A DNA stretch of 64,000 bases from Fusobacterium sp. IOR10 (GCF_010367435.1 NZ_WJWY01000007.1:22577-86576); one strand, 5' to 3'. Shown: positions 18,869-27,152, counted from the first letter of the stretch. Notes: a model not told the origin generated them from the sequence alone. Made by a program: numbers and translations.

Positions 18869-18910
18869 TTGATTATATTTTGATTATGTTGTTGTCAACT
18901 TGATTATATT
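18869..18910. promoter_or_regulatory. three phased direct repeats, candidate DeoR-type operator
   Basis: TTGATTATATT at 18869, TTGATTATGTT at 18880 and TTGATTATATT at 18900. Starts are 11 and 20 bp apart, close to one and two helical turns, so all copies face the same side. They cover the minus-strand region with TTGACA (18898-18893) and TATAAT (18877-18872) ahead of the Fe-ADH gene and lie just upstream of the regulator promoter. Confidence 0.65.
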
Positions 18911-18924
18911 ATTTTTTTTATCAT

Positions 18925-18953
18925 TTGTCAAAGAAAAAAAAATGTTGTATAAT
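18925..18953 (+). promoter_or_regulatory. promoter of the DeoR-type regulator gene
   Basis: TTGTCA (18925-18930), 17-bp spacer, TATAAT (18948-18953), about 15 bp beyond the phased repeats. Divergent placement suggests joint or autogenous control. Confidence 0.75.
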
Positions 18954-18985
18954 AATAATATAATTTTAAATGAGAGGTTGTGCTT

Positions 18986-19735
18986 ATGAAATACGAAAGA
19001 ACAAAGAAAATAGAAGAATATATTCTAGAAAAAAAATCAGTTAAAATGGATAAACTTTGTGAAGTATTCAATGTTTCGCCAAATACTATCAGAAGAGACA
19101 TTAAAGAAATTCTAAAAAAAGGAACTATTGAAAAAGTTTACGGAGGAGTTACAGCTGCTTCTAATGAAACCTTAGTCTCTTTTAAAGAAAGAAAAATAAT
19201 TAATCAAAATTTGAAATCTAAAATTGCTTTAAAAGCAAGTGAATTTGTCAATGATAATGATATTATATACGTTGATTCTGGAACCACAACTGTTCATATG
19301 GTTGATGGTTTAAAAAATAAATCTGTTACAGTTTTTACAAATAATTTGAATTTTATAATTCAAGCTCTGCCCTATGCAAATATTAAAATAATAGCTTTAT
19401 CAGGTTCTCTTGACAGAGCTGTAAATTCCTTTGTAGGGCAAGAATCAATTGATTTTTTAAAAAATTTAAATATACAAAAAGCTTTTATGGCAACTACTGG
19501 AGTTGCTATGAATATTGGTATTACAAATGCTTCTATAAAAGAATCTGGAGTTAAAGAAACAGCTATTAATCAAAGTTCTGAAATATTTTTACTTATGGAT
19601 AGTTCTAAATTTTCTTCTTTAGGTCTTGTTACATATGCACAATTTTCAGACATTGATTTTTTATTAACTGATTTTGCTCCAAAAGAATATGTTGATTTTT
19701 TAAAAGAAAAAAATATAAAATTAGAAATTTGTTAA
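18986..19735 (+). CDS. DeoR-family transcriptional regulator (IolR-like candidate)
   Basis: A 249-aa sugar-metabolism repressor: N-terminal winged HTH (residues ~5-55, recognition helix around VSPNTIRRDIKEIL) and a C-terminal DeoRC effector domain with the VDSGTTT and GALSG-like (ALSGSLD) phosphosugar-binding blocks. ATG at 18986 is preferred because GAGAGG ends 8 bases before it; an in-frame GTG at 18980 would be too close. It faces the Fe-ADH/aldolase genes and is 15 bp ahead of methylglyoxal synthase. It probably senses a phosphorylated inositol intermediate and represses the divergent and iol promoters; this is inference from position. Confidence 0.85.
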   Translation: MKYERTKKIEEYILEKKSVKMDKLCEVFNVSPNTIRRDIKEILKKGTIEKVYGGVTAASNETLVSFKERKIINQNLKSKIALKASEFVNDNDIIYVDSGTTTVHMVDGLKNKSVTVFTNNLNFIIQALPYANIKIIALSGSLDRAVNSFVGQESIDFLKNLNIQKAFMATTGVAMNIGITNASIKESGVKETAINQSSEIFLLMDSSKFSSLGLVTYAQFSDIDFLLTDFAPKEYVDFLKEKNIKLEIC

Positions 19736-19750
19736 TTTTTAGGAGGAAAA

Positions 19751-20122
19751 ATGGAAAAAAAGATTGCTTTAATTGCTCATGACAAAAAAAAGGATGAATT
19801 AGTTGATTTTGTAAAAAAACATAAAGATTTTTTTTCACAATATGAACTTGTTGGAACAGGAACAACTGGAACTAGAATTATTCAAGCTACTGATTTAAAT
19901 GTTGTTAGATATTTATCTGGCCCAATGGGTGGAGATCAACAAGTTGGAGCTGAAATAGCTAACGAGAATATTTTAGCTGTTTTCTTTTTTAGAGATCCTC
20001 TATCTGCCATGCCACATGAACCAGATGTGCAAGCTCTAATACGTTTATCAGATGTTCATAAAATTCCTGTTGCTACTAATTCTAAAACAGCAGAACTATT
20101 AATTAAAGGTCTAAAAGCTTAA
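19751..20122 (+). CDS. mgsA: methylglyoxal synthase
   Basis: Converts dihydroxyacetone phosphate to methylglyoxal and phosphate, relieving phosphorylated-sugar stress. The 123-aa length and blocks [10 protein letters not shown] (His10, Asp11), GTGTTG (35-40), GPMGGDQQ (catalytic Asp62) and PHEPDVQAL match the family. It follows the DeoR-type gene by 15 bp and AGGAGG precedes the ATG. Because inositol breakdown yields DHAP, its linkage to the inositol regulator suggests an overflow route for triose phosphate. Confidence 0.95.
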   Translation: MEKKIALIAHDKKKDELVDFVKKHKDFFSQYELVGTGTTGTRIIQATDLNVVRYLSGPMGGDQQVGAEIANENILAVFFFRDPLSAMPHEPDVQALIRLSDVHKIPVATNSKTAELLIKGLKA

Positions 20123-20124
20123 TA

Positions 20125-20165
20125 AAAATAAGGTAGAAATTAATAATTAATTTCTACCTTATTTT
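20125..20165. terminator. bidirectional terminator after mgsA
   Basis: A perfect 19-bp stem (20125-20143 and 20147-20165, core AAGGTAGAAATT/AATTTCTACCTT) with a 3-base loop and terminal T/A tracts. It lies between convergent mgsA and the second Fe-ADH gene. Confidence 0.88.
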
Positions 20166-20201
20166 AAATTTAATTTTTATTTTTTTTAAACTTAATCCTC
20201 A

Positions 20202-21365
20202 TTATAAAGCTGATTTATAGATATTTAATACATCCTCTGCTTCCAATACTTTGAAATTTCCTAATTTTCCCCTTATAGTAGCCTGTTTTGCCATTTTTTC
20301 CAATTTTTCATCATCTATTTCTACTTCTTTTAATGAAGAAGGCATTCCCAACAAATTAAAATATTCCCTTGTTTTTCTTATGGCATTATGTGCTATTTCA
20401 TATTTTTCATCATTAGCGTCAAGTCCCCATACATTAACCCCATATTCAACAAATTTATCTACTGTAAAACCATTTAAAGCATACTCCATCCAATAAGGTG
20501 TCAATATAGCCAAACCAACTCCATGGGTAATATCATAAAATGCACTTAATTCATGTTCCATTGCATGAACACTCCATTCAGTTTCTTTTCCATAACTTAA
20601 AAGACCATTTATAGCAAGACTCGCAGTCCACATTAAATTTGATCTTGCTTCATAATTTTCAGGACAATCAATGGCTTTTTTCCCATAGTTTATACAAGTT
20701 TTCAACAGAGCTTCCCCCATTCTATTTTGTAAATAAGCTTCTTTAGTATTACTAAAATATACTTCGAAAATATGACTCATTATATCTGCTACTCCTGCTG
20801 CAGTTTGATTTTTTGGAACTGAAAAAGTATATGTTGGATCTAATATTGAAAATTTTGGAGCCATCCCATCGTGTATAGTTGCAATTTTTTCATTTGTTTC
20901 CATATTAGTTATTACTGCTCCTGAATCCATTTCAGAACCTGTGGCAGCTAATGTAAGAACACTTGCAATGGGAAGAACTTTTTTTATCTTTCTAGAATCC
21001 ATTACAATATCCCAAGCATCTCCATCATAGTAATACCCTGCACCTATAACCTTTGCACAATCAATTGTACTTCCACCACCAACTGCAAGTATTAGTTCTA
21101 TTTTATTTTCTCTACATAATTTAATCCCACTTTTTACACTTGACAATCTTGGATTAGGATCTACTCCCCCTAATTCCCAAAAATTAATATTATTTTCATT
21201 TAAAATATTAGTAATCTTATTATATAGTCCGTTTCTTTTTATACTTCTACCCCCATAAACAAACAATACTTTATTACCATAATTTTTTATTTCTCTTGCA
21301 AGAACTTCTATTTTATTTCTACCAAAAAATATTTTTGTTGGTATATTATAATTAAAATTTAACAT
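20202..21365 (-). CDS. iron-containing alcohol dehydrogenase, butanol dehydrogenase/YqhD-like
   Basis: A 387-aa Fe-ADH of the BDH/YqhD branch, which reduces aldehydes such as butanal or methylglyoxal with NAD(P)H. Features: the N-terminal PTKIFFGRNKI block, dinucleotide motif GGGSTIDCAKVIG (~97), metal-ligand aspartate and histidine in GVADIMSHIFEVY, and two more histidines in HAMEHELSAFYDITHG. It is only distantly like the other Fe-ADH of this window. Monocistronic, convergent with mgsA; scavenging of methylglyoxal or other fermentation aldehydes would fit, but the substrate is not determined. Confidence 0.88.
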   Translation of the reverse strand: MLNFNYNIPTKIFFGRNKIEVLAREIKNYGNKVLFVYGGRSIKRNGLYNKITNILNENNINFWELGGVDPNPRLSSVKSGIKLCRENKIELILAVGGGSTIDCAKVIGAGYYYDGDAWDIVMDSRKIKKVLPIASVLTLAATGSEMDSGAVITNMETNEKIATIHDGMAPKFSILDPTYTFSVPKNQTAAGVADIMSHIFEVYFSNTKEAYLQNRMGEALLKTCINYGKKAIDCPENYEARSNLMWTASLAINGLLSYGKETEWSVHAMEHELSAFYDITHGVGLAILTPYWMEYALNGFTVDKFVEYGVNVWGLDANDEKYEIAHNAIRKTREYFNLLGMPSSLKEVEIDDEKLEKMAKQATIRGKLGNFKVLEAEDVLNIYKSAL

Positions 21366-21395
21366 TTTATACTCCTTTTATTTAAAATTTCATTT

Positions 21396-21654
21396 TTATC
21401 TAATGTAATTAACAACTTGTTGATTTCTTTTTAATGGTTCTAATGAGATATCATTTGATTTATACCCTATAGCTACAGCATAAAATGGTTCATAGCCATC
21501 TGGCAAATTCATTTTATTTACCTCTTCATCAATTGTAAATAAGAATTTAACAAGTCCTATCCATACCGCTCCTAACCCCATGCTCTCAGCTCCTATTAGA
21601 ATATTTTCTTGTACTTCTTCTCTTTCTTATTAATTTAAGAACTTCATTTTCCAC
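21396..21654 (-). pseudogene. nitroreductase remnant with internal deletion
   Basis: Two ends of a nitroreductase are joined. The minus strand from GTG 21654, preceded by GGAGG, reads MENEVLKLIRKRRSTRKYS, a typical nitroreductase N-terminus, then hits TGA at 21588-21586. One frame over, the sequence reads ENILIGAESMGLGAVWIGL and continues to a normal family C-terminus (EPFYAVAIGYKS) ending at 21396. Intact family members are about 170-200 aa; roughly 100 central residues are gone and the junction is out of frame. The shared segment CAAGAAAATATT at the join fits a deletion between short direct repeats. Confidence 0.8.
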
Positions 21655-22018
21655 TTTACTTCCTCCATTACTGTTTATTTTAAAAATTTCTCTGCCTTCT
21701 GCTTGTTTCAGTTTCTAGTTATTTGCATATATACTATATAATATAATTATACCCTAATACTATTAAATTACAAGTACTCACTTTTTTGTTATATAGTATC
21801 TAAAATGATACTATCAATAAAATTAGGAGCTTAAATACTAAACTTAAAAAATAAATATATCTACCCAATAAAATTAACTATAAATTTAATTGGAGGAAAA
21901 TGCAAACTTAGAATCATTTAGTCCCTAAATCTTAAAATAAAAACAAGGTGAAAATCAAAAAATAATTTCCACCTTGTTTTTTAAAATTTTATAAATGATA
22001 TAACTATCATAGGCTCTT
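21655..22018. other. 364-bp intergenic region with relic control signals
   Basis: No convincing gene. On the minus strand TTGTAA, 16 bp, TATAAT lies ahead of the nitroreductase remnant. A perfect inverted repeat ATAGTATC/GATACTAT (21793-21800 and 21807-21814) resembles a repressor operator. On the plus strand a good GGAGGA site precedes ATG 21900, but that frame stops after three codons, perhaps the stub of a lost divergent gene such as a regulator. A hairpin at 21940-21980 ends the region. Confidence 0.5.
21940..21980. terminator. terminator downstream of the SemiSWEET gene
   Basis: Near-perfect 16-bp stem (AAAACAAGGTG.../...CACCTTGTTTT) with one mismatch and a 9-base loop, arms 21940-21955 and 21965-21980. 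T run on the plus side and A run on the other. It lies 38 bp beyond the SemiSWEET stop. Confidence 0.7.
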
Positions 22019-22282
22019 TTAATCTTTTTTAATATCTTTAACTTCTTTTAATTTATATATCAAGATAATAAAAGATAAACAAAAAGTTATTAGATTAGCT
22101 ATAAAAACAGGTCTGTCTTTCATTAAAAAGCCGTATATCGCCCATAATACAACTCCTAAAACAAACATTAAATACATACCAAGTGAAATACTTTTAGTAT
22201 TTTTAGTTTTAACCACTTGTATGACTTGTGGCAAAAATGATACTGTTGTTAGAATAGCCGCTATCAATCCTAAAATTTCCAT
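22019..22282 (-). CDS. SemiSWEET sugar transporter (PQ-loop/MtN3 family)
   Basis: An 87-aa membrane protein with three predicted helices forming one triple-helix bundle; family members dimerise to make a facilitative sugar pore. The PQ motif is in SFLPQVIQVVKTKNTKSIS (~16-34) and the second conserved block is LGVVLWAIYGFLM (~42-54). Length is typical of bacterial SemiSWEETs. GGAGGAAGT precedes the ATG. Single gene; substrate unknown. Confidence 0.88.
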   Translation of the reverse strand: MEILGLIAAILTTVSFLPQVIQVVKTKNTKSISLGMYLMFVLGVVLWAIYGFLMKDRPVFIANLITFCLSFIILIYKLKEVKDIKKD

Positions 22283-22345
22283 ACTTCCTCCTATAATTGT
22301 AAGGGATAACCTATTTTAACACAATATTTATTTTTGTCCATAAAA

Positions 22346-22380
22346 AAAACTCCCTAAATATAAAATATTTAGAAAGTTTT
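22346..22380 (-). terminator. probable terminator after the yebC gene
   Basis: A 15-bp imperfect stem (arms 22346-22360 and 22366-22380, two mismatches) lies 10 bp beyond the yebC stop, followed on the minus strand by a T run. Confidence 0.6.
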
Positions 22381-22390
22381 CTAATGTTCT

Positions 22391-23143
22391 TTAATCTATT
22401 TGGTTTAGAATTTCTTCTGGGATATCAAAATTTGAATAAACTTCTTGAACATCATCTAAATCATCTAAAGTTTCATACAAAGCTAAAACTTTTTTAGCAA
22501 TAGCTAAATCAGTTACATTAACTTTATTTTCTGGTAACATAGTAACTTCAGCTTCTTCATATTTATAACCAGCTTCTGTTAAGGAATCTAAAACACTTCT
22601 AAAATCTGTAGGATCAGTTATCACTTGATATTCTCCATCTTCTTCAATTATATCTTCTGCTCCAGCTTCTAAAACTTCCATCATAAATTCTTCTGAATCT
22701 TTAACTTGGTCTGAAGAAATAATAATTTCTCCTTTTTTATTAAACATCCAAGCAACAGCTCCATCAGATCCTAAGTTTCCACCTTTTTTAGAAAAAGTAC
22801 TTCTTACATCTGAAGCTGATCTATTCTTATTATCAGTTACAACATCAACTATAAAAGCTGTTCCTGATGGTCCATATCCTTCATATCTTATTTCTTGATA
22901 ATCTACACCTTCTAGTTCTCCAGTTCCTTTTTTTATAGCTCTTTCTAGTATATCTTTAGGCATATTACCTGCTTTTGCTTTTTCCACAGCTAATCTTAGT
23001 CTAGGGTTGAAACTAGCATCTCCCCCACCTTCTTTAGCTGCTATAGTTAATTCTTTACCTAATTTGGTAAATAAATTAGCTCTTTTTTTATCTTGAGCTC
23101 CTTTTCTATGTTGAATATTATTCCACTTACTATGTCCTGACAC
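22391..23143 (-). CDS. yebC: YebC/PmpR-TACO1 family protein
   Basis: A 250-aa member of a universally conserved family long annotated as transcriptional regulators; recent work on relatives assigns a ribosome-associated role at difficult (proline-rich) sequences. The N-terminal SGHSKWNNIQHRKGAQD block, the central DRNASDVR-like motif (NKNRSASDVR) and the acidic C-terminus are all present. The start is GTG at 23143, preceded by GGAGGGAT. Its own promoter (TTGAAA, 17 bp, TATCAT) appears inside the end of the upstream gene. The biochemical role here is from the family only. Confidence 0.93.
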   Translation of the reverse strand: MSGHSKWNNIQHRKGAQDKKRANLFTKLGKELTIAAKEGGGDASFNPRLRLAVEKAKAGNMPKDILERAIKKGTGELEGVDYQEIRYEGYGPSGTAFIVDVVTDNKNRSASDVRSTFSKKGGNLGSDGAVAWMFNKKGEIIISSDQVKDSEEFMMEVLEAGAEDIIEEDGEYQVITDPTDFRSVLDSLTEAGYKYEEAEVTMLPENKVNVTDLAIAKKVLALYETLDDLDDVQEVYSNFDIPEEILNQID

Positions 23144-23180
23144 AAATATCCCTCCTAATTTAAAAATATATCTATTTTAT

Positions 23181-23209
23181 ATGATACCATAACAACTTTT
23201 ATTTTTCAA
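23181..23209 (-). promoter_or_regulatory. probable yebC promoter
   Basis: Minus strand TTGAAA (23209-23204), 17-bp spacer, TATCAT (23186-23181), overlapping the last codons of the 5-FCL gene. Confidence 0.5.
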
Positions 23210-23768
23210 TATTTGGAATTTTTAAAATGTTGCTTTCTTTGATTAATATATCTATTTTCTCATCGAATTCTTCTCCTGAAAAATCCTCAATTAATTGAAA
23301 ATCATAAATCATTGATACTTTTACAGTATTTTTATAAATATTTTTAGATAAAAATTTATCATAGTATCCTTTACCAAATCCTATTCTATCACCCTTTGAA
23401 TTAAATACAATTCCTGGAACTAGGATTAGATCAATTTTTCCATTATATTCATTTGCATAGGGTTCTGATACTCCTAATTTGCTGATTTTATAATGTCCGT
23501 CATCTTTATAGACTTTTATCATTCCATCCTCTATTGAAGGTAATAAAATTGTTTTACCTAAATTTTCAAGTTTTTTATTAAGTTCTCTAGTTTCAACTTC
23601 ATTTTTCATATCCATATAGCTCATTATTATTTTAGATTTTTTAAGCTCTTCCAATTTTAAAAAATTATTTATAATAATTTTACTCATTTTTTTCTTATCT
23701 TCAATAGATAAATTTTCTCTAATTTTCCTAACTTTTAATCTTAAATTTTTTTTATCCATAAATATCAT
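23199..23768 (-). CDS. 5-formyltetrahydrofolate cyclo-ligase
   Basis: ATP-dependent conversion of 5-formyl-THF to 5,10-methenyl-THF, recycling an inhibitory folate. At 189 aa it has the N-terminal basic helix KKNLRLKVRKIREN, the folate-region VPGIVFN, and the ATP/Mg motif DRIGFGKGYYDKFL (~125-138). The ATG at 23768 overlaps the previous gene's end; a second in-frame ATG at 23759 begins MDKKNLRLK, the more usual family start, so the exact start is uncertain. Confidence 0.9.
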   Translation of the reverse strand: MIFMDKKNLRLKVRKIRENLSIEDKKKMSKIIINNFLKLEELKKSKIIMSYMDMKNEVETRELNKKLENLGKTILLPSIEDGMIKVYKDDGHYKISKLGVSEPYANEYNGKIDLILVPGIVFNSKGDRIGFGKGYYDKFLSKNIYKNTVKVSMIYDFQLIEDFSGEEFDEKIDILIKESNILKIPNIEK

Positions 23769-24336
23769 CTGCTCTCTCTTTTATACTTTGTAAATCTTTC
23801 CAAAAATCCAAGGCTGCTTTGGACTTCCTTCCTGTATTTTCTCTAACTTTTTTTATATATTCCACATCATAGGTTATTAAAAATTCTATACTACCCTTCC
23901 ATTTGAAAAATTTACCCCTTTCATTATTCATATTTACTTCTCTTTTTAAAATAGCCTCTGCTACGCTTTGTCCAAAAAATATAATTATCTTAGGAGAAAT
24001 TAAAGCTATTTCCATATCCAATAATTCAAGAAGTTTTAATTGTTCCTCTTCATATAAATCTCTAAATTTTGATTTTTGTTTAGTTAATGTTGTTATAAAA
24101 TAATGTTTTGGGGAAATCTCAGCTAAATCACAAAGTTTAATTAAAAATTCTCCACTGGAACCTATTTCAAATTTTAGATCCTCATTTTCATAAAGCTTAC
24201 TGTCATCTCCTATAAATAAAATTTTACTATTCTTATTTCCGCTCCCTAAAAGAACTTCTTGTTCTGTTGAATTTTTTAATCCTTCTAAATTTCCTATTTC
24301 AAACTTTAATTCTTCCCATAATTCCTCTTTATTCAT
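23752..24336 (-). CDS. degenerate uracil-DNA glycosylase superfamily protein
   Basis: A 194-aa protein resembling family 4/5 uracil-DNA glycosylases in layout: VLLGSGNKNSKILFIGDDS, then ITTLTKQKSK, then PKIIIFFGQSVAEAIL. Key features of active members are missing. The motif A region GEAPG reads GDDSK, the HP(S/A) motif B region reads FLITYDVEYI, and the four cluster-binding cysteines are not seen (one cysteine in LCDLAEI). It is probably not an ordinary Fe-S uracil glycosylase; it may bind DNA or have another role. It overlaps the 5-FCL gene and follows the MBL gene by 8 bp. Confidence 0.65.
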   Translation of the reverse strand: MNKEELWEELKFEIGNLEGLKNSTEQEVLLGSGNKNSKILFIGDDSKLYENEDLKFEIGSSGEFLIKLCDLAEISPKHYFITTLTKQKSKFRDLYEEEQLKLLELLDMEIALISPKIIIFFGQSVAEAILKREVNMNNERGKFFKWKGSIEFLITYDVEYIKKVRENTGRKSKAALDFWKDLQSIKERADDIYG

Positions 24337-24344
24337 GAATCCTC

Positions 24345-25127
24345 CTAAATTTTATATAATTTAGTTACTATATCTTGACTTGCTATTTCCACAGGTACTT
24401 TTATCTTTAATCTATTTAATTCATTAGATATAGTCTCTGAAACAATTTTTCTGGTATTACTATCTTTGCTCACATGGGCTAAATATACTTTTTTTAATTT
24501 CTTATTGTATGTTTCACATATAAATTTAGCAGCATCATTATTTGAAAGATGACCATTTCTACTTTTAACCCTATCCTTTAGATCCCAAGGATAATCACAT
24601 CCCATTAACATTTGATAATCGTAATTTGATTCAATTACTATTATATCTGAATTTTTAAAATATTCTCTAACTCTATTATCTATATATCCTATATCTGTAG
24701 AAATACTCAAAACTTTCTTAGAAATTATTCCTTCCATTCTAAAACCAACAGTTCTTGCTGCATCATGCATTACATCAAAGGGTTTCACTCTAACTTTATT
24801 TTTAAAAATAATTTCATTTATATCAATAAATATTAAATTCTCAGGTTTTATTTTTCCAAGTTTTTTTTCACATACATTATAACTTTCCTTTGTAATATAG
24901 ATTTTTAAATTATATTTCCTAGAAATTATTCCTGCTCCTTGAATATGATCAATATGTTCATGTGTAATTAAAATACCTTCTATCTTACTTATGTCCTCTT
25001 TTATTTCTAATAATCTTTCGTTGATTTTTTTACCACTAAATCCTGCATCAACAAGTATTTTAATTCCATCAATTTCTATAAAAGTAGCATTTCCTCCACT
25101 TCCACTTCCTAGTATTGATATTCTCAT
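24345..25127 (-). CDS. MBL-fold metallohydrolase, WalJ/YycJ family
   Basis: A 260-aa metallo-beta-lactamase-fold protein with SILGSGSGGNATFIE at the N-terminus and the dinuclear-metal motif THEHIDHIQG (~54-63), further histidines in DVMHDA and a late LAHVSKDSN block. YycJ/WalJ relatives in Firmicutes are linked to coordination of cell division and DNA replication and have 5'-exonuclease activity in some cases. Its start overlaps the stop of the MlaA-like gene by one base, so it is in the same transcript. Confidence 0.88.
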   Translation of the reverse strand: MRISILGSGSGGNATFIEIDGIKILVDAGFSGKKINERLLEIKEDISKIEGILITHEHIDHIQGAGIISRKYNLKIYITKESYNVCEKKLGKIKPENLIFIDINEIIFKNKVRVKPFDVMHDAARTVGFRMEGIISKKVLSISTDIGYIDNRVREYFKNSDIIVIESNYDYQMLMGCDYPWDLKDRVKSRNGHLSNNDAAKFICETYNKKLKKVYLAHVSKDSNTRKIVSETISNELNRLKIKVPVEIASQDIVTKLYKI

Positions 25128-25909
25128 TATATTCCCTTTCCTTTTGAATAATATTTATTTTTTTCATCTAGTACATCTAAATACTTTTTATTTAAGTATC
25201 TAAAATATTCATACTCAAAAACATAGTCTGTATCCATAAAATATATTCCTATATTTTGTTTCGTATCTAATCCCATCAATAATATTGCATATGGATCTGT
25301 TAAATCCATACCTAGATAATCATATACTCCTATTTCATTTAATCCATATGTATTTATAGCATAAGAACTTAAATCTCTCACATTAGAAGGTCCTAAGAAA
25401 GGTGCAACTAAATATGGACCTGAGCCAACACCATAATAAGCTAAGGTTCTTCCAAAAGTTTCCCTATGTTTTAACAAACCTATTTTTGATGCTGGATCAA
25501 ATAATCCACCAATTCCAATTGTGGTATTTATAGCAAATCTAAAAGTTGTCTCCATTCCATCATAAAATCTTAATTGTAAAAATTGATTTATTCCAGTGGA
25601 AATTTCTCTGAAATTTGAAAAAAAGTTTTCAATTCCCCGTCTAATAAAATTAGGAGTATAATATTCATATTTGCTTATTACAGGATAGGATACATACCTA
25701 TCAAACATCCCATTAAAATAATATATTCTTCTATTCAAAGGACCAAATTTATCATTACCCCCAAAGAATATTTCCTTGTCATAATCTATCTCTTCAATAT
25801 ACTTTACTTTTTCTATCTTTCCATATCTATAACCTGTTTTTAAAGATGAACAAGAAAAACTCAAACATGCTAAAAAAATTATTAGGATTTTGTTTTTTTT
25901 ATCAACCAT
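25127..25909 (-). CDS. mlaA: MlaA (VacJ)-family outer-membrane lipoprotein
   Basis: A 260-aa lipoprotein that in Gram-negatives removes phospholipid from the outer leaflet of the outer membrane. The signal peptide ends at a lipobox (LSFSC, Cys at about 20). Family blocks follow: RIYYFNGMFDRY, NFFSNFREI, RFAINTTIGIGGLFDPA and ETFGRTLAYYGVGSGPYLVAPFLGPS (written here in two known parts, GRTLAYYGVGSGPYLV and APFLGPS). It is evidence that the host is diderm. No other mla genes are in the window. Confidence 0.92.
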   Translation of the reverse strand: MVDKKNKILIIFLACLSFSCSSLKTGYRYGKIEKVKYIEEIDYDKEIFFGGNDKFGPLNRRIYYFNGMFDRYVSYPVISKYEYYTPNFIRRGIENFFSNFREISTGINQFLQLRFYDGMETTFRFAINTTIGIGGLFDPASKIGLLKHRETFGRTLAYYGVGSGPYLVAPFLGPSNVRDLSSYAINTYGLNEIGVYDYLGMDLTDPYAILLMGLDTKQNIGIYFMDTDYVFEYEYFRYLNKKYLDVLDEKNKYYSKGKGI

Positions 25910-25910
25910 A

Positions 25911-27152
25911 TTATTTCTCCTTCATTATATTTAGCATATAATCCACATTCTCTTGATAGAACATATTTCCACAATGTCCACCCCAAGGATAAACTTTAAT
26001 TTTATTTTTAAAAGTTTTTTCCAAATACTTGATATTTTTGCTTGTTAATATTAGTTCATCTCTATTTGTTACAACATAAATATTCTTGGAATTTTTCAAA
26101 TAATTATCAATACTCTTTAAATCTGACATTTCCTTAACTTTATTTAAAGTTAACTTATCTCCATATAATTCTCTATAGTATGGATAAGCTACTCTATCAA
26201 CATAATCTTCAAAATTTGAAAATTTTATTTCTTTAAAATATTTAGTCATATCTTCATATTTGGAAATTTTTCCCTCACTATATATATTTCTTTTATTTAG
26301 GGCATCTGATAGAAAATTAATATCTATTGATGTAAGTCTAAATACAAAACCTATTCCTAATTTTAAATCATCCCTACTTATTTTCAATTTTTTAAATATT
26401 TTTTCTGGATTCTTCATATCTATTTTATCTTCATATTTAGATAATTCGTCAACTAACTCATCCATTCTTCTTAACATAACTTCAATATTTTTGTTTGTTA
26501 ATTTATCAAACATAACATCTAAAAGCTTTGCAGAATCATATAAATTAACTGCTGGATTTATAACAAAAATTTTGTTAAAATTAAAATATTTTTCTTTTTC
26601 GTCTATAAAGCCTAGTACTGCTGAATGAGTCCCCCCTAAACTATATCCTACCAAGTTATAATCTTCAACCTTTGTTCTAGTTTCAACATATTTACTTATA
26701 TTCTTTATTGCTCTATACAAATCAACTCCATCTACCACTAAATTTCCTGGCATTTTATTATACGACAAAGAAACCACGGAGTTAGAATTCATAACTGATG
26801 AAATTCCTACTACGTGGTATCCTGCTGTATAAAATATTCTCTCAAAATATCTTGTTTTAATTGAAGTTGCAGAAGACCCTGTTCCTGATAAAATAAAGAC
26901 CAAAGGTGCTTTTTTGTTTTGTAATGCTAAAGAAAACTTATATTTTTCTTGATACTTTAAATTTTCTGGAATATCTCTAGTTTTTATCATTTCCATACGA
27001 TGTACTTCCACTGGAATCTTTTCTCTTATTCCTTGAGTCATCATTTTTGAAGTTCCTACCACTGTTGCTATGTATGGATCTTTCATTGGAAAATCATAAG
27101 CAAAAATTAGATTTTGTAAAATAATATATAAAATAAATATAATCTTTTTCAT
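25911..27152 (-). CDS. exported alpha/beta hydrolase
   Basis: A 413-aa protein with a signal peptide (MKKIIFILYIILQNLIFA, cleavage near 18-19) and an alpha/beta-hydrolase fold: FILSGTGSSATS (oxyanion strand, ~86) and the nucleophile elbow GYSLGGTHS (~166-174, Ser in GxSxG), with a candidate acid in VTNRDELIL and the late catalytic histidine in WGGHCGNMF. Placed 1 bp ahead of the mlaA gene, it is probably periplasmic or at the outer membrane and may act on lipids. Substrate unknown. Confidence 0.75.
   Translation of the reverse strand: MKKIIFILYIILQNLIFAYDFPMKDPYIATVVGTSKMMTQGIREKIPVEVHRMEMIKTRDIPENLKYQEKYKFSLALQNKKAPLVFILSGTGSSATSIKTRYFERIFYTAGYHVVGISSVMNSNSVVSLSYNKMPGNLVVDGVDLYRAIKNISKYVETRTKVEDYNLVGYSLGGTHSAVLGFIDEKEKYFNFNKIFVINPAVNLYDSAKLLDVMFDKLTNKNIEVMLRRMDELVDELSKYEDKIDMKNPEKIFKKLKISRDDLKLGIGFVFRLTSIDINFLSDALNKRNIYSEGKISKYEDMTKYFKEIKFSNFEDYVDRVAYPYYRELYGDKLTLNKVKEMSDLKSIDNYLKNSKNIYVVTNRDELILTSKNIKYLEKTFKNKIKVYPWGGHCGNMFYQENVDYMLNIMKEK

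Noticed and set aside
26260..26628. 122-codon plus-strand frame inside the exported hydrolase gene
   Set aside because: Antisense shadow with low-complexity composition and no expression signals.
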